In this document: positions 25,505 to 34,981 of the stretch, piece after piece
Layout of the letters: every line of letters starts with the position of its first letter
Position numbering within the stretch: position 1 is the first letter of the stretch
Assembly: GCA_937995865.1 (NCBI GenBank)
Contig: CALKJA010000108.1
Span: 1-43,770 of the forward strand
DNA length: 43,770 nucleotides
Direction: 5' to 3'
Origin: an uncultured Paracoccaceae bacterium
Lineage (GTDB): Bacteria > Pseudomonadota > Alphaproteobacteria > Rhodobacterales > Rhodobacteraceae
Notes under the pieces: generated by a model
Told to the model about the DNA's origin: nothing
Database searches by the model: none
What the model saw: the letters and a program-made list of their open reading frames with translations, nothing else
Program-made: the position numbers and the translations under genes

Positions 25505-26689
25505 ATGGTGACGTTTTTTAAGCGTGTGCGCAACGTAGTGAAGTCGGTTGCATTGGCGGGGGGCATGATGGCGTTGGCCGCGTGTGACCCATCAATGATA
25601 CCTGGTCCGATAACACCGGGCGGAGGCGGCTCTACGGATGGTCCTGTAAAGGTTGCCTTGTTGGTGCCTGGGGGCTCTGGATCTGCTGAACTGGACCGTA
25701 TAGCGCGCAGTTTGGAAAACTCAGCGCGGCTGGCAATCTCAGACATGGAAGGTGTCGAGGTTGATCTCACCGTCTACAACACGCAGCGCAACACAGGTGT
25801 TGCTGTTTCGGCCGCAACGCAGGCCGTTGCCGCTGGCGCGGATGTGATCCTTGGCCCATTGGACGGCGAAGCGGCAGCAGCCGTGGGCGTTGCTGTGGCA
25901 GGAACAGGTACGAATGTGCTCGCCTTTTCCAACAACACCGCCATCGCGGGCGGCAATGTTTTCCTCCTTGGTCAAACCTTTAGTGACAGCGCAAGCCGGC
26001 TGGCGCGGTATGCGCGTAGTCAGGGGAAATCGCGCGTGGTTGTGATCCATGCCCGCGACGTCGCAGGTGAAGCTGGACGCGTTGCTGTGGCACGCGCTCT
26101 GGCTCAGGCTGGCCTGACCCTTGCTGGCACCACGTCCTACAATCTGTCGTTGCAAGACGTCACAGCGGCCGCTCCAGCCGTACGCTCAGCCGCGTCATCC
26201 AGCGGCGCAGACGCTCTGTTTTTGACCTCTAACACAGCAGGTGCCCTGCCGATCTTTGCAGAGTTGCTGCCAGAGGCTGGACTGAGCCCCGATAAGATCC
26301 AGTATCTTGGTCTGAGCCGTTGGGATCTGGACCCACGGTTGTTCAGCTTGAAGGGCGTACAAGGGGGGTGGTTCGCAATGCCTGACCGCTCGCGCAGTGC
26401 GGCCTTCCAAGGCCGGTATAGCGGAGCTGTTGGGGCCTCTCCTCACCCACTGGCCTTCACAGCCTATGATGGCATGGCCGCAATTGGGGCACTATGGGCG
26501 CAAGGCGGCGCGAACCCGCTTGCCACGTCTGCGATCACTCGGGGTCAAGGTTTTCAGGGATCTAACGGCATCCTGCGGTTCCGCGCCGATGGAACAAACC
26601 AGCGTGGGCTTGCCATCGGATCGATCCAGAACGGCCAACTTGTGACCATTGACGCGGCACCAAACAGCTTTGGTGGCGCAGGCTTCTGA
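25505..26689 (+). CDS. LpoA-like penicillin-binding-protein activator lipoprotein
   Basis: This 394-residue lipoprotein has lipobox ALAAC with Cys27, then a Gly/Pro-rich linker (about 34-46), and a type 1 periplasmic-binding-protein fold (about 50-380). The last part matches the C-terminal half of LpoA, which in E. coli activates the bifunctional synthase PBP1A from the outer membrane. Motifs are NTQRNTGVAV, LGPLDGEAAAA and LSRWDLDPRLFSLKGVQGGWFAM. It is shorter than E. coli LpoA (678 residues), because the N-terminal TPR-like half is missing, as in other alphaproteobacteria. GAGGGAG precedes the start. Confidence 0.88.
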   Translation: MVTFFKRVRNVVKSVALAGGMMALAACDPSMIPGPITPGGGGSTDGPVKVALLVPGGSGSAELDRIARSLENSARLAISDMEGVEVDLTVYNTQRNTGVAVSAATQAVAAGADVILGPLDGEAAAAVGVAVAGTGTNVLAFSNNTAIAGGNVFLLGQTFSDSASRLARYARSQGKSRVVVIHARDVAGEAGRVAVARALAQAGLTLAGTTSYNLSLQDVTAAAPAVRSAASSSGADALFLTSNTAGALPIFAELLPEAGLSPDKIQYLGLSRWDLDPRLFSLKGVQGGWFAMPDRSRSAAFQGRYSGAVGASPHPLAFTAYDGMAAIGALWAQGGANPLATSAITRGQGFQGSNGILRFRADGTNQRGLAIGSIQNGQLVTIDAAPNSFGGAGF

Positions 26690-26724
26690 AACGCCCATCC
26701 ACAAAAGAGCTAACACAAGCAGCA

Positions 26725-29520
26725 ATGAACCGCTTTTCGCCAACAAAGCAAGCTGCGCCTAAGCTGCCTGCAGAGCTTATATGCCCTGCCGACGATCTGA
26801 TCGATGCAGTAACGCTCACCCAAAACGCAGCATCCGCCTCGCAGGCGGTTGCTGCATCTGGCGGCCCGGCCGTCGAACGCCGAAAAGCGATTGTTAGTGT
26901 CTTGGCACCGGCCTATGCGGCAGCCCGCGATCAGATCGCTGCAGCGCTTGGCGATCAGCCGATGGAAGCCGCCGGCGCAACAGCCGCCTATGCATATGTT
27001 ACCGATGTCATTGTGCGCATTGCCTATCAGCTTTGCGCATCGGACCTGGTTGATGCAGACGGCAAAGCCGCTCAGGGCATGGCCGTTGTCGCTGTAGGCG
27101 GCTACGGTCGGGGTGAAATGGCACCACAGTCTGACGTCGATTTGCTGTTTCTGACACCTTCATCAAACCCGCAAGGAGCCGAACAGCTTGCTGAGGCAAT
27201 GCTTTATTTGCTGTGGGACCTAAAGCTGAAGGTCGGGCATGCGACGCGATCCCCTAAGGACTGCCTCAAACTCGCCCGCGAAGACTATACAATCCGCACG
27301 ACACTGGTGGAAATGCGGTTATTGATCGGTGCCGAGCCGGTTTTCACAGGCCTCAGAAACCGTCTTCGTACAGAACTGTTTCAATCCTCAGCGGCAGATT
27401 TCATCGAAGCCAAGCTTCAAGAACGCGCCGAGCGCCACAGCAAACAAGGCGGACAACGCTATGTTGTGGAACCCAACGTCAAAGAAGGCAAAGGCGGGTT
27501 GCGAGACCTGCAATCGCTCTATTGGATCGCAAAGTACATTCATGGCGTGCAGCATGCAGCGGATCTTGTAGAAGTTGGCTTGTTCCGCCCCGAAGAATAC
27601 AAAACCTTTGCCGCTGCCGCCAATTTCCTTTGGTCTGTGCGCTGCCACCTGCATCTTGCGACCGGCCGTGCGGCTGACCAATTGACCTTTGATCTACAGG
27701 TCGATGTAGCTGAGCGGATGGGATATGCAGACGGAAAAGGCCGCCGTGCTGTCGAGCATTTCATGCAAGACTATTTTCGCCACGCCACCAAAACAGGCGA
27801 GCTGACCCGCATTTTCCTGACTGCCCTGGAAGATGCGCATGTGAAAACTGAGCCCGCTCTTGTTCGGTTCTTCCGCCGCCAGAAAAAGGCCAACCCACCG
27901 TATGCGATCAAACAGAACAGATTGACCATCGGCGATACCGAGGCCTTTCTGGCAGACAAGCTGAACCTGTTGCGCCTTTTCGAAGAAGGGCTGCGCACCG
28001 GCACGCTGATCCACCCGGATGCGATGCGGCTGGTATCTGCAAATTTGAACCTCATCGATGATGGCATGCGCAAGTCCCCCGAGGCCGCGCAGCTTTTTCT
28101 TGGGCTTCTCCTAAAACATGGGAACCCAGAGCGCGGATTGCGGCGCATGAACGAATTGGGTGCCCTCAGCGCGTTCATTCCAGAGTTTGAACCCATCGTC
28201 GCAATGATGCAGTTCAACATGTATCACAGCTTTACGGTGGATGAGCATACGATCCAAACCATCTCCATCCTTGCTCAAATTGAGCGTGGGGAGCTGGAGG
28301 AAGACCTTCCCGTGGCGTCTTCGATCCTCAAAGACGGGGTGGACCGCAAAGTTCTTTATGTTGCGCTCTTGTGCCACGATATCGGCAAAGGACGGCCCGA
28401 AGATCATTCGATCCTTGGTGCGCGGATCGCCCGCACGGTGGCAACACGACTTGGGTTAAAAAAGAAAGAAGTTGAAACCGTTGAATGGCTGGTGCGCTAT
28501 CATCTTTTGATGTCCGACACCGCGCAAAAGCGCGATATCGCGGACCCCCGCACCGTGCGCGACTTTGCGAAAGCCGTCCAAACGGTCAAGCGGCTGGACC
28601 TGCTCACTGTCCTGACTGTTTGCGATATCCGGGGCGTGTCACCCGCCACTTGGAACAACTGGAAAGCGGCCCTTATTCGCGCGCTTTACCGCCAAACACG
28701 GCGCGGGCTCGAAGATGGTATGGAAGCTTTGAACCGCGAAAACCGCGGGAACGAAGCGAAGAAGTTGCTCGCAGAGGCTCTCCCCGATTGGCCGCCTAAA
28801 GATTTGCGGCGCGAAAAAGGCCGCCACTACCCACCATATTGGCAAAACCTGCACGTCACAGCCCATGTGGTTTTTGCCGAATTGCTGCGCGGGTTATCTG
28901 ACAATGAGGTTGGCATCGATCTGCAGCCCGATGATGCGCGTGACGCCACCCGCATTTGTATTACGATGGCCGATCACCCCGGCATCTTTAGCCGCATGAC
29001 AGGCGCGCTGGCGTTGGTTGGCGCAAATGTTGTGGACGCACGTACTTTTGTCAGCAAAGACGGCTATGTTGTTGCGGCGTTCTGGGTCCAAGACGCCACT
29101 GGCGCACCATTTGAGCCATCCAAGCTTAAACGGCTGCAAACGATGATCCACAAGACGCTTGCTGGTGAAGTTGTTGCCCAAGAGGCGCTTAAGGATCGCG
29201 ACAAGCTCAAGAAACGCGAGCGCCCCTTCCGTGTACCGACCCATATCACCTTTGATAATGATGGCTCGGACATCTACACAATCATCGAAGTGGATACCCG
29301 CGACCGTCCCGGACTTCTGCACGATCTCACTCGAGCTCTTGCGGGATCGAACATTTATATCGCGAATGCCGTTATCGCGACATATGGGGAGCAAGTTGTG
29401 GATGCGTTTTACGTCAAGGACATGTTCGGGCTGAAACTCTATTCAGAAAGCCGCCAGAAAACGCTTGAAAGAAAGCTGCGCGAGGCGATCGCTTCGGGCG
29501 CGGCCCGTGCACGCGCGTGA
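26725..29520 (+). CDS. glnD: PII uridylyltransferase/uridylyl-removing enzyme GlnD
   Basis: GlnD senses glutamine and adds or removes UMP on the PII proteins GlnB and GlnK, thereby setting nitrogen metabolism. The 931 residues show the nucleotidyltransferase motif GGYGRGEMAPQSDVDLLFL (near residue 124-143, with the catalytic DVD). The HD hydrolase domain has HDIGK near residue 551. Two C-terminal ACT domains start near 742 (CITMADHPGIFSRM) and 852 (VDTRDRPGLLHDL). All domains look intact. The gene begins 35 bp after the LpoA-like stop and may be co-transcribed, although the functions are unrelated. Confidence 0.97.
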   Translation: MNRFSPTKQAAPKLPAELICPADDLIDAVTLTQNAASASQAVAASGGPAVERRKAIVSVLAPAYAAARDQIAAALGDQPMEAAGATAAYAYVTDVIVRIAYQLCASDLVDADGKAAQGMAVVAVGGYGRGEMAPQSDVDLLFLTPSSNPQGAEQLAEAMLYLLWDLKLKVGHATRSPKDCLKLAREDYTIRTTLVEMRLLIGAEPVFTGLRNRLRTELFQSSAADFIEAKLQERAERHSKQGGQRYVVEPNVKEGKGGLRDLQSLYWIAKYIHGVQHAADLVEVGLFRPEEYKTFAAAANFLWSVRCHLHLATGRAADQLTFDLQVDVAERMGYADGKGRRAVEHFMQDYFRHATKTGELTRIFLTALEDAHVKTEPALVRFFRRQKKANPPYAIKQNRLTIGDTEAFLADKLNLLRLFEEGLRTGTLIHPDAMRLVSANLNLIDDGMRKSPEAAQLFLGLLLKHGNPERGLRRMNELGALSAFIPEFEPIVAMMQFNMYHSFTVDEHTIQTISILAQIERGELEEDLPVASSILKDGVDRKVLYVALLCHDIGKGRPEDHSILGARIARTVATRLGLKKKEVETVEWLVRYHLLMSDTAQKRDIADPRTVRDFAKAVQTVKRLDLLTVLTVCDIRGVSPATWNNWKAALIRALYRQTRRGLEDGMEALNRENRGNEAKKLLAEALPDWPPKDLRREKGRHYPPYWQNLHVTAHVVFAELLRGLSDNEVGIDLQPDDARDATRICITMADHPGIFSRMTGALALVGANVVDARTFVSKDGYVVAAFWVQDATGAPFEPSKLKRLQTMIHKTLAGEVVAQEALKDRDKLKKRERPFRVPTHITFDNDGSDIYTIIEVDTRDRPGLLHDLTRALAGSNIYIANAVIATYGEQVVDAFYVKDMFGLKLYSESRQKTLERKLREAIASGAARARA

Positions 29521-29574
29521 TTTACGCCCTTACAGACGGCTGGCCAGAGGCGCCCACACTAGCCGCCAACGCCA

Positions 29575-29586
29575 CTCTATTTAGAG
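29575..29586. promoter_or_regulatory. Short palindrome upstream of murJ
   Basis: CTCTA-TT-TAGAG (29575-29586) is a perfect 12-bp palindrome 22 bp before the murJ start. It could be an operator or a small leader hairpin. With 10 paired bases it may also be chance. Confidence 0.2.
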
Positions 29587-29608
29587 CCAAACACAGGCAG
29601 GCTGTGCA

Positions 29609-31144
29609 ATGATGCGCGCCTTTGCCACTGTTGGGCTTTGGACGATGCTCAGCCGCGTTCTTGGCTTTGTACGCGACATCATGATCGCGGCATTTCTTGG
29701 GGCAGGCCCCGCAGCCGAAGCCTTTGTGATTGCGTTTTCTTTGCCCAATCTCTTTCGCCGCTTCTTTGCGGAAGGCGCGTTCAACATGGCGTTCATTCCG
29801 ATGTTTTCCAAAAAGCTGGAAAGCGGGGACGAGCCAGAAGGCTTTGCCCGTGATGCCCTCACAGGGCTAGGCGTGGTGCTGATCGTGTTCACAGTCATGG
29901 CGATGGTATTGATGCCTTGGCTTGTTCTGGCAATGGCCTCAGGTTTTGCCAGCGATGGCCGATTTGATCTCACGGTGCTTTATGGGAGGATTGCGTTCCC
30001 ATACATCCTGTTCATCTCACTGGCTGCACTTGCATCTGGGGTGCTGAACGCGAACCGACATTTTGTTGCGGCGGCGGCGGCCCCTGTGCTGCTTAACATT
30101 CTGTTTATCGCGGCACTTGTGCTGGGCAACTGGCAGGGATGGGATCCCGGCCTGACCCTGTCATGGGCGGTGCCATTGGCCGGCATCGCGCAGCTTGCAC
30201 TTGTTTGGATCGCCGCAAGACGGGCAGGTTTTACGCTGACCCCGCGCATGCCGCGACTGACCCCTGAGCTCAAACGGCTTGCCATTATTGCAGCACCTGC
30301 GGCGCTTGCTGGTGGTGTGGTGCAGGTGAACCTGTTGGTTGGGCGGCAAGTCGCCAGTTATTTTGAGGGGGCGGCTGCGTGGCTCTACTATGCAGACCGG
30401 CTGTATCAGCTACCTTTGGGGGTGGTTGGAATTGCGATTGGCGTTGTGCTGTTGCCCGATCTCTCACGCCGATTGCAGGCGCGCGACACATTGGGTGGGC
30501 AACAAGCCGTATCGCGTGCCGCCGAAATCTCACTTGCTTTAACAGTGCCTGCCGCCGTTGCGTTGATCGTGATCCCACTGCCGCTGGTTTCGGTGCTTTT
30601 CGCGCGCGGGGCATTCACGATGGCGGATGCCGTGCCAACGGCGTTTGCCACGGCGATCTATGGTGCGGGCCTACCCGCCTTTGTTTTGCAAAAAGTGTTG
30701 CAACCGCTTTACTTCGCACGTGAGGATACCCGCAGCCCATTCCGGTATGCACTGGTCGCCCTTGTGATCAATGCAGCAGTGGCCATCGGGCTCGCACCTT
30801 ATGTGGGCTATGTATCGGCAGCGATTGGGGCAACGCTGGCAGGCTGGGGGATGACGTGGCTTTTGTGGCGCGGTGCGCGCGGCATGGGCCAAGCGGCACA
30901 ACTTGATGCACGTTTCCGCACCCGCGCGCCCCGAATTTTGCTGGCCAGTGCAGTAATGGGTATCGTTCTTTTGGGCGCCGCGTGGATGCTGGGCGATGCC
31001 CTTACCACTCCGTTTTGGCGGTACGCGGCACTTACCGCACTCATCGGGTTGGGAATGATAAGCTATGTTGCCGCTGGACAGCTCACTGGCGCGTTTTCGC
31101 TGAGCGAGTTAAAATCCCAGCTACGCCGCAGGAACGCCGCTTAG
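29609..31144 (+). CDS. murJ: Lipid II flippase MurJ (MviN)
   Basis: MurJ turns lipid II over to the outer face of the inner membrane for cell-wall synthesis. It has 511 residues and about 14 membrane segments. N-terminal family motif GLWTMLSRVLGFVRDIMIAAFLGAGPAAEAF and the inner RRFFAEGAFNMAFIPMFS are typical. An internal ATG repeat (ATGATG) makes the exact start uncertain by one codon. Its stop codon overlaps the stop of the convergent rhomboid gene (TTAG at 31141-31144). Confidence 0.96.
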   Translation: MMRAFATVGLWTMLSRVLGFVRDIMIAAFLGAGPAAEAFVIAFSLPNLFRRFFAEGAFNMAFIPMFSKKLESGDEPEGFARDALTGLGVVLIVFTVMAMVLMPWLVLAMASGFASDGRFDLTVLYGRIAFPYILFISLAALASGVLNANRHFVAAAAAPVLLNILFIAALVLGNWQGWDPGLTLSWAVPLAGIAQLALVWIAARRAGFTLTPRMPRLTPELKRLAIIAAPAALAGGVVQVNLLVGRQVASYFEGAAAWLYYADRLYQLPLGVVGIAIGVVLLPDLSRRLQARDTLGGQQAVSRAAEISLALTVPAAVALIVIPLPLVSVLFARGAFTMADAVPTAFATAIYGAGLPAFVLQKVLQPLYFAREDTRSPFRYALVALVINAAVAIGLAPYVGYVSAAIGATLAGWGMTWLLWRGARGMGQAAQLDARFRTRAPRILLASAVMGIVLLGAAWMLGDALTTPFWRYAALTALIGLGMISYVAAGQLTGAFSLSELKSQLRRRNAA

Positions 31145-31833
31145 CGCCGCCGGATGTAACGCAAAAGGCCCCCCGGCCCCATCGCCATCGCCGCGATGAA
31201 TCCAATCACGGCTCCGGACAGATCGGCCAGCCAATAGGGCGGTCCGCCAAAAATCACCCCAAACACAAGTTGAAGCGCTGCCAGCATGCCGATCAGCTTG
31301 AATGATTGAAGCCGGTTTTGGTTTGTCGCTTCAGCGGCAACCAACAGAATATAAGTATAGCCGCCCAAAAGCCCGTAAGCCCCCGGGAACGCTCCAATTA
31401 ATAAAACCTGCTCTGGAAAGATCGAGCCATAAGCAACCGCAGCCCCCACCGTGGCCGCCAAGTAAATGATGACAGCCCGAGCGCCCCCCATCACATCGCC
31501 AACGAATTTGCCAAACGCGAGCACAAAGACGCAGGCGAACACCGTTTGCACAAACCCAATGCTCACAAACGCGTAGCTAAGCAAACGGAACAACCCATTC
31601 AGCGTCCAGTCTCCGGTCTGCCACATGAATGCCCAGAGGCGCGGTGCGAACCCAAAATCTTGCCACGCATTTCCGCGCCAGCCTGCAGCAGCCGCACCCC
31701 CCACGATCCCGCGCTCCCCGGCCCATAGGATCAGCTCAATTCCCATCAAGACAGCGACCAAAGCCAAAACGGCAGGCGGGATCGGGTTCACTGCAGCTTC
31801 AGGTGCTGGCGGTGTATTTCGGGGGTCAGACAT
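31141..31833 (-). CDS. Rhomboid-like membrane protein, catalytic residues absent
   Basis: This 230-residue protein has about six membrane spans and the rhomboid fold features, such as GAFPGAYGLLGGY (147-159). The active form needs a GxSG serine in this place and a histidine in the last span. Here Phe149 stands where Ser is expected, and in WLADLSGAVIG (201-211) Asp204 stands where His is expected. So it should be a pseudo-protease, like iRhom and derlin relatives, that binds rather than cuts membrane proteins. The start at 31833 has AAGGA 6 nt upstream. The frame to 31857 is weaker. Confidence 0.85.
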   Translation of the reverse strand: MSDPRNTPPAPEAAVNPIPPAVLALVAVLMGIELILWAGERGIVGGAAAAGWRGNAWQDFGFAPRLWAFMWQTGDWTLNGLFRLLSYAFVSIGFVQTVFACVFVLAFGKFVGDVMGGARAVIIYLAATVGAAVAYGSIFPEQVLLIGAFPGAYGLLGGYTYILLVAAEATNQNRLQSFKLIGMLAALQLVFGVIFGGPPYWLADLSGAVIGFIAAMAMGPGGLLRYIRRR

Positions 31834-31907
31834 GAGGCTTCCTTGACGGTGGATCACCAGCGCCTTAAGCGATATGCCGCAAACCTTCCAGAACGGAGCC
31901 CATCTTC

Positions 31908-32924
31908 ATGGCCGATTTTACCCCCCGCGTGTTCTCTGGGATTCAGCCGTCAGGCGGGCTTACATTGGGCAACTACCTTGGTGCGATGAAGCGGTTTGTG
32001 CAAATGCAGGACGCAGGCACCCACGAAACCGTCTATTGTATGGTCGATCTCCACGCGATCACGGCAGAGTTGGCAGCCCCCGACAAACTGCGCAGTCGCA
32101 CCCGAGAGCTCTGCGCGGCTTTCATAGCAAGCGGCATCGATCCTGAGAAATCTATTCTTTTCAATCAAAGTCAGGTGCCCGAACACGCACAGCTTGGTTG
32201 GATATTTAATTGCGTGGCGCGCATGGGCTGGATGCAACGCATGACCCAATGGAAAGACAAGGCTGGCAAGAACGCACAAAACGCGTCTCTTGGGCTCTTT
32301 GCGTATCCCGCATTAATGGCGGCAGATATCCTGATCTATCATGCCACGCATGTGCCCGTAGGCGAGGATCAAAAACAGCATCTTGAGCTGACGCGCGATA
32401 TCGCGGCCAAGTTCAACCATGACTATGGCGTTGATTTCTTTCCCATTACCGAACCGGTGATCGAAGGCGTGGCCACTCGCGTGATGTCTCTGCGCGACGG
32501 GTCCAAGAAAATGTCGAAATCCGATCCCTCTGACATGAGCCGGATCAATATGACCGATACCGCAGATGATATCGCCAAGAAGATTCGCAAAGCCAAAACA
32601 GACCCGGAACCTTTGCCCGAAGCGCTCGATGGCCTGACTGAGCGCCCCGAAGCTCGCAATCTGGTGAATATCTATGCGGCTCTGGCTGAAATCCCTGCGC
32701 AGTCCGTTATGGACCAATTCGCGGGCCAACAGTTCGGCACATTCAAACCCGCGCTGGTTGATTTGGCCGTGGACAAACTGGGCCCGATCGGCAGCGAAAT
32801 GAGCCGTTTGATGCAAGATCAAGCAGAAATTGATCGCATCCTTGCGCGCGGCGCTGAACGGGCCCGCGAAATCGCGGCACCCGTGCTTGAGCAAACTTTT
32901 GAGATCATTGGGATGGTGCGCTAA
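31908..32924 (+). CDS. trpS: Tryptophanyl-tRNA synthetase
   Basis: TrpS charges tRNA-Trp with tryptophan. The 338 residues carry the class I motifs: the HIGH-like TLGN (19-22) in [14 protein letters not shown] and KMSKS (about 201-205) in [10 protein letters not shown]. The C-terminal helical domain reads the anticodon. The length is normal. It is divergent from the rhomboid gene, with a 74-bp gap, and its stop overlaps that of the next minus-strand gene. Confidence 0.98.
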   Translation: MADFTPRVFSGIQPSGGLTLGNYLGAMKRFVQMQDAGTHETVYCMVDLHAITAELAAPDKLRSRTRELCAAFIASGIDPEKSILFNQSQVPEHAQLGWIFNCVARMGWMQRMTQWKDKAGKNAQNASLGLFAYPALMAADILIYHATHVPVGEDQKQHLELTRDIAAKFNHDYGVDFFPITEPVIEGVATRVMSLRDGSKKMSKSDPSDMSRINMTDTADDIAKKIRKAKTDPEPLPEALDGLTERPEARNLVNIYAALAEIPAQSVMDQFAGQQFGTFKPALVDLAVDKLGPIGSEMSRLMQDQAEIDRILARGAERAREIAAPVLEQTFEIIGMVR

Positions 32925-33466
32925 GACGCGATACGGTCTTTCAGCGCAGCGATTAACGCAAGCGCCTCGGCCGGAGGCTGCTGCTCAATCCGCATATAAT
33001 CGCTGCAATCGGGGCTGCGTTTGAGCAACCCGTTTGCGATCATTGTACGGCGCAGAGTAGCTGGGTCACCAAAACAGTGCAGTTTGGAAAGCATGCTATT
33101 TAGCGCCCGTTCGCCCAATGGTTGGGCGGCGGGAAGGGACGCCCAAAGCGCCCAAAGGGCCAATCCTTGTACGGAACGCCGCGCGGGCCATTGGCGTAGG
33201 CGCGCGGCTTTATCAAACTGCGCCAGCGCGCACGCCAAAAGCCGGTGATCCAACTGAACCGCTTCTTGCGTTGGGCGCGCGGTTTGTGCCCGCCGCTGGG
33301 CTGCCTGGACGGCGCGCATATGCTGAACGTTCTGATATCCCGCCGCGCGGGCGAGCATATTCATCAGCGTTAAATGCCGTGGGGCCGCAGCACCCATCTG
33401 TTTGGACAAGCTGCGGGCATAACTCGACAAATCCTGCGCATGCAGGGTCAAAGGGGGCCGTATCAT
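32921..33466 (-). CDS. DUF2087-domain protein
   Basis: The 181-residue protein ends in a DUF2087 domain, a small basic DNA-binding-like module. It is recognised by [37 protein letters not shown] (near residue 129-165). The N-terminal part is rich in Arg and Ala ([22 protein letters not shown]), and the middle has a Trp-rich stretch ([15 protein letters not shown]). The start at 33466 has GGGAG about 8 nt upstream. The ATG at 33541 lacks a ribosome site. Function is unknown but probably regulatory. Its stop overlaps the trpS stop. Confidence 0.72.
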   Translation of the reverse strand: MIRPPLTLHAQDLSSYARSLSKQMGAAAPRHLTLMNMLARAAGYQNVQHMRAVQAAQRRAQTARPTQEAVQLDHRLLACALAQFDKAARLRQWPARRSVQGLALWALWASLPAAQPLGERALNSMLSKLHCFGDPATLRRTMIANGLLKRSPDCSDYMRIEQQPPAEALALIAALKDRIAS

Positions 33467-33737
33467 GGCGTCACTCCCATTATTGGGCGCGCGTGCCTTC
33501 ATCGTCGGTCGCTGTCTTAACGACATATGCGCGCCTTTCATGAAAGAAGGGGGCGTTTGCCGAGGTCAGTTTGACAGGTTTAGCGTGTTCCAGTTGGAAC
33601 CAGCGACGCCTTGGCCCTGCCAGCCGCATCTATCTTACTCCGCGGTTTCAGCACGAACAACCACACAAACCCATTCAAGAAGCGCAGATGATCGGGCAGC
33701 ATGGGCTCCTGTGTTTTATATCCGCACCAGTACATCC

Positions 33738-33762
33738 TGAGGCTTTCGCTTAAAAAGCCTCA
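33738..33762. repeat. 9-bp hairpin in the 554-bp gap
   Basis: TGAGGCTTT (33738-33746) pairs perfectly with AAAGCCTCA (33754-33762) around the loop CGCTTAA. It has no T-tract on either side, so it is not a typical terminator. It may be part of an RNA structure. Confidence 0.4.
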
Positions 33763-33911
33763 CGGCGTCATCAAACTGTCGCATGTTTCAACTATCCAAA
33801 CGCTACGGTCCTTCCCCGGTCCTAGCGGGCGCTATGTCCCAAAGTGAAGCACGCATTTTCATGCCTCACAGCCCGCGACAAATGGACGAACTTGCATTTT
33901 GCATGACGTCG

Positions 33912-33939
33912 GCACCTTCGCCTGCTGTGGCGGAGGTGC
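33912..33939 (+). repeat. 11-bp stem-loop upstream of the stress protein
   Basis: GCACCTTCGCC (33912-33922) pairs with GGCGGAGGTGC (33929-33939) over 11 bp, including one T-G wobble, around a 6-nt loop. It ends 81 bp before the usp start, so it may fold in the leader RNA. The wobble favours an RNA structure on the plus strand. Confidence 0.4.
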
Positions 33940-34020
33940 AATTCATGCACGTGCCATTCACTCTTGCGTGAAATCTCTGCTGCGGTCAGAGTGGAGCCGC
34001 TAAACAGCAGGAAGACTCTG

Positions 34021-34476
34021 ATGCGTAAGTTCCTTGTCGTGCTTGATGATAGCCGCGAATGCTTGAATGCGATCCGCTTTGCCTCGATGCGAGCGGCGCA
34101 CACAGGTGGCGGGGTTGAGGTTCTGGCTGTTATTGAGCCAGAGGAATTCAATCACTGGATTGGCGTTGGCAATATCATGCGCGAAGAAGCGCGCGAACGC
34201 ATTGAGGCTCATTTTCAGGTGTTCGCAAAATGGATGCGCGACAAGCAAGGTGTCGACCCCGAGCTGGTGATCCGCGAGGGAGAGCCTGTGCCAGAGATTA
34301 TGGCGCAGGTGTTGGACGATCCTGAAATTGGGGTGCTTGTGCTTGGAGCGGGTACGGACAAAGGCGGCCCCGGCCCGTTGGTGACTCAGCTCACTAAAAA
34401 TGCAGGATCTTTGCCGATCCCGATTACAATCGTGCCCGGTGATATGTCCAAAGAGCGGCTAGAGGCTGTGACCTAA
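34021..34476 (+). CDS. Universal stress protein family (UspA-like)
   Basis: This 151-residue protein of the UspA fold starts with the family strand RKFLVVLDDSRECLNAIRFASMRA. A second half, DPEIGVLVLGAGTDKGGPGPLVTQLTKNAGSLPIPITIVPG, holds part of the ATP-binding loop (GAGTDKG) and the closing strand. Such proteins help cells through energy or stress limitation, as soluble dimers. The start at 34021 has AGGAAG 6 nt upstream. The frame from 33964 adds 19 residues without support. It is followed by a T-rich terminator. Confidence 0.92.
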   Translation: MRKFLVVLDDSRECLNAIRFASMRAAHTGGGVEVLAVIEPEEFNHWIGVGNIMREEARERIEAHFQVFAKWMRDKQGVDPELVIREGEPVPEIMAQVLDDPEIGVLVLGAGTDKGGPGPLVTQLTKNAGSLPIPITIVPGDMSKERLEAVT

Positions 34477-34501
34477 GGCCCGATCGGCCCGTCTTTTTTT
34501 T
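34477..34501 (+). terminator. Terminator of the stress-protein gene
   Basis: A short GC stem, GGCC (34477-34480) with GGCC (34486-34489), is followed by CGTC and eight T (34494-34501). The stem is short, but the T-run is the best in the window. It also faces the convergent cupin gene. Confidence 0.55.
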
Positions 34502-34512
34502 AAAGCAAAGCT

Positions 34513-34905
34513 TCAGAGATCCGCGGCAGATAGAAAATCTGCGTCACTCACTTGCTCCAACCACTCAGCCTCACCGCTGGGTTGGGTTGCGATATGCTGC
34601 ATTGGTGTGTTGGGGGCAGCACCGTGCCAGTGTTCAAGACCCGCCGGAATATCCACGACATCCCCGACCGTGATCGCAAAACTGCTGTCCCGCGTGCCAA
34701 AAAGCCCGTTGCCCGAAGTCACATACAGCACTTGCCCCTCAGCATGCGTGTGCCATGCCGTCCGCGCGCCCGGTGCAAAGGTCACACGCAACTGCGTCAA
34801 TTCGATCGCGGCGTGATTCGACAAACGCTCCATCGTGACCGCCCCTGAGAAATACGCCTCAGGCCCCATCATCGATTCAATCTGCGCCGCCTTGTGCAAC
34901 ACCAC
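34513..34905 (-). CDS. Cupin-domain protein (carboxymuconolactone/quercetinase-like)
   Basis: The 130-residue single-domain cupin has metal-binding His52 and His54 in WHTHAEGQVLYVTSG, then GDVVDIPAGLEHWHGA with His92. These match small manganese or iron cupins found next to quorum or stress genes. The annotated start is a GTG at 34905. ATG 34872 is an alternative that shortens the protein by 11 residues. It diverges from the luxI-like gene with a 157-bp gap, so they may share control. The reaction is not known. Confidence 0.82.
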   Translation of the reverse strand: MVLHKAAQIESMMGPEAYFSGAVTMERLSNHAAIELTQLRVTFAPGARTAWHTHAEGQVLYVTSGNGLFGTRDSSFAITVGDVVDIPAGLEHWHGAAPNTPMQHIATQPSGEAEWLEQVSDADFLSAADL

Positions 34906-34981
34906 CTGTTTTATAAGCTACCCCGTTGTTTTTTGTGAGATTCACCTTAGCAATCTTGAGCTGACTGTCCAATTTGCAAAG

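Larger units (their letters stand above)
33467..34020. other. Gene-free stretch of 554 bp between divergent genes
   Basis: No convincing protein is seen. Short frames here (up to about 110 codons) show no family motif. The stretch holds two hairpins (33738-33762 and 33912-33939), listed separately, a TTCAC-N6-GTGAA inverted repeat (33957-33972) and the AGGAAG ribosome site (34009-34014) of the stress protein. The length suggests long leaders, a small RNA gene or a decayed gene. Confidence 0.5.

Noticed and set aside
26725-29520. Start of glnD further downstream
   Set aside because: The N-terminal 60 residues are poorly conserved in the family, but no better ribosome site exists, so the first ATG is kept.
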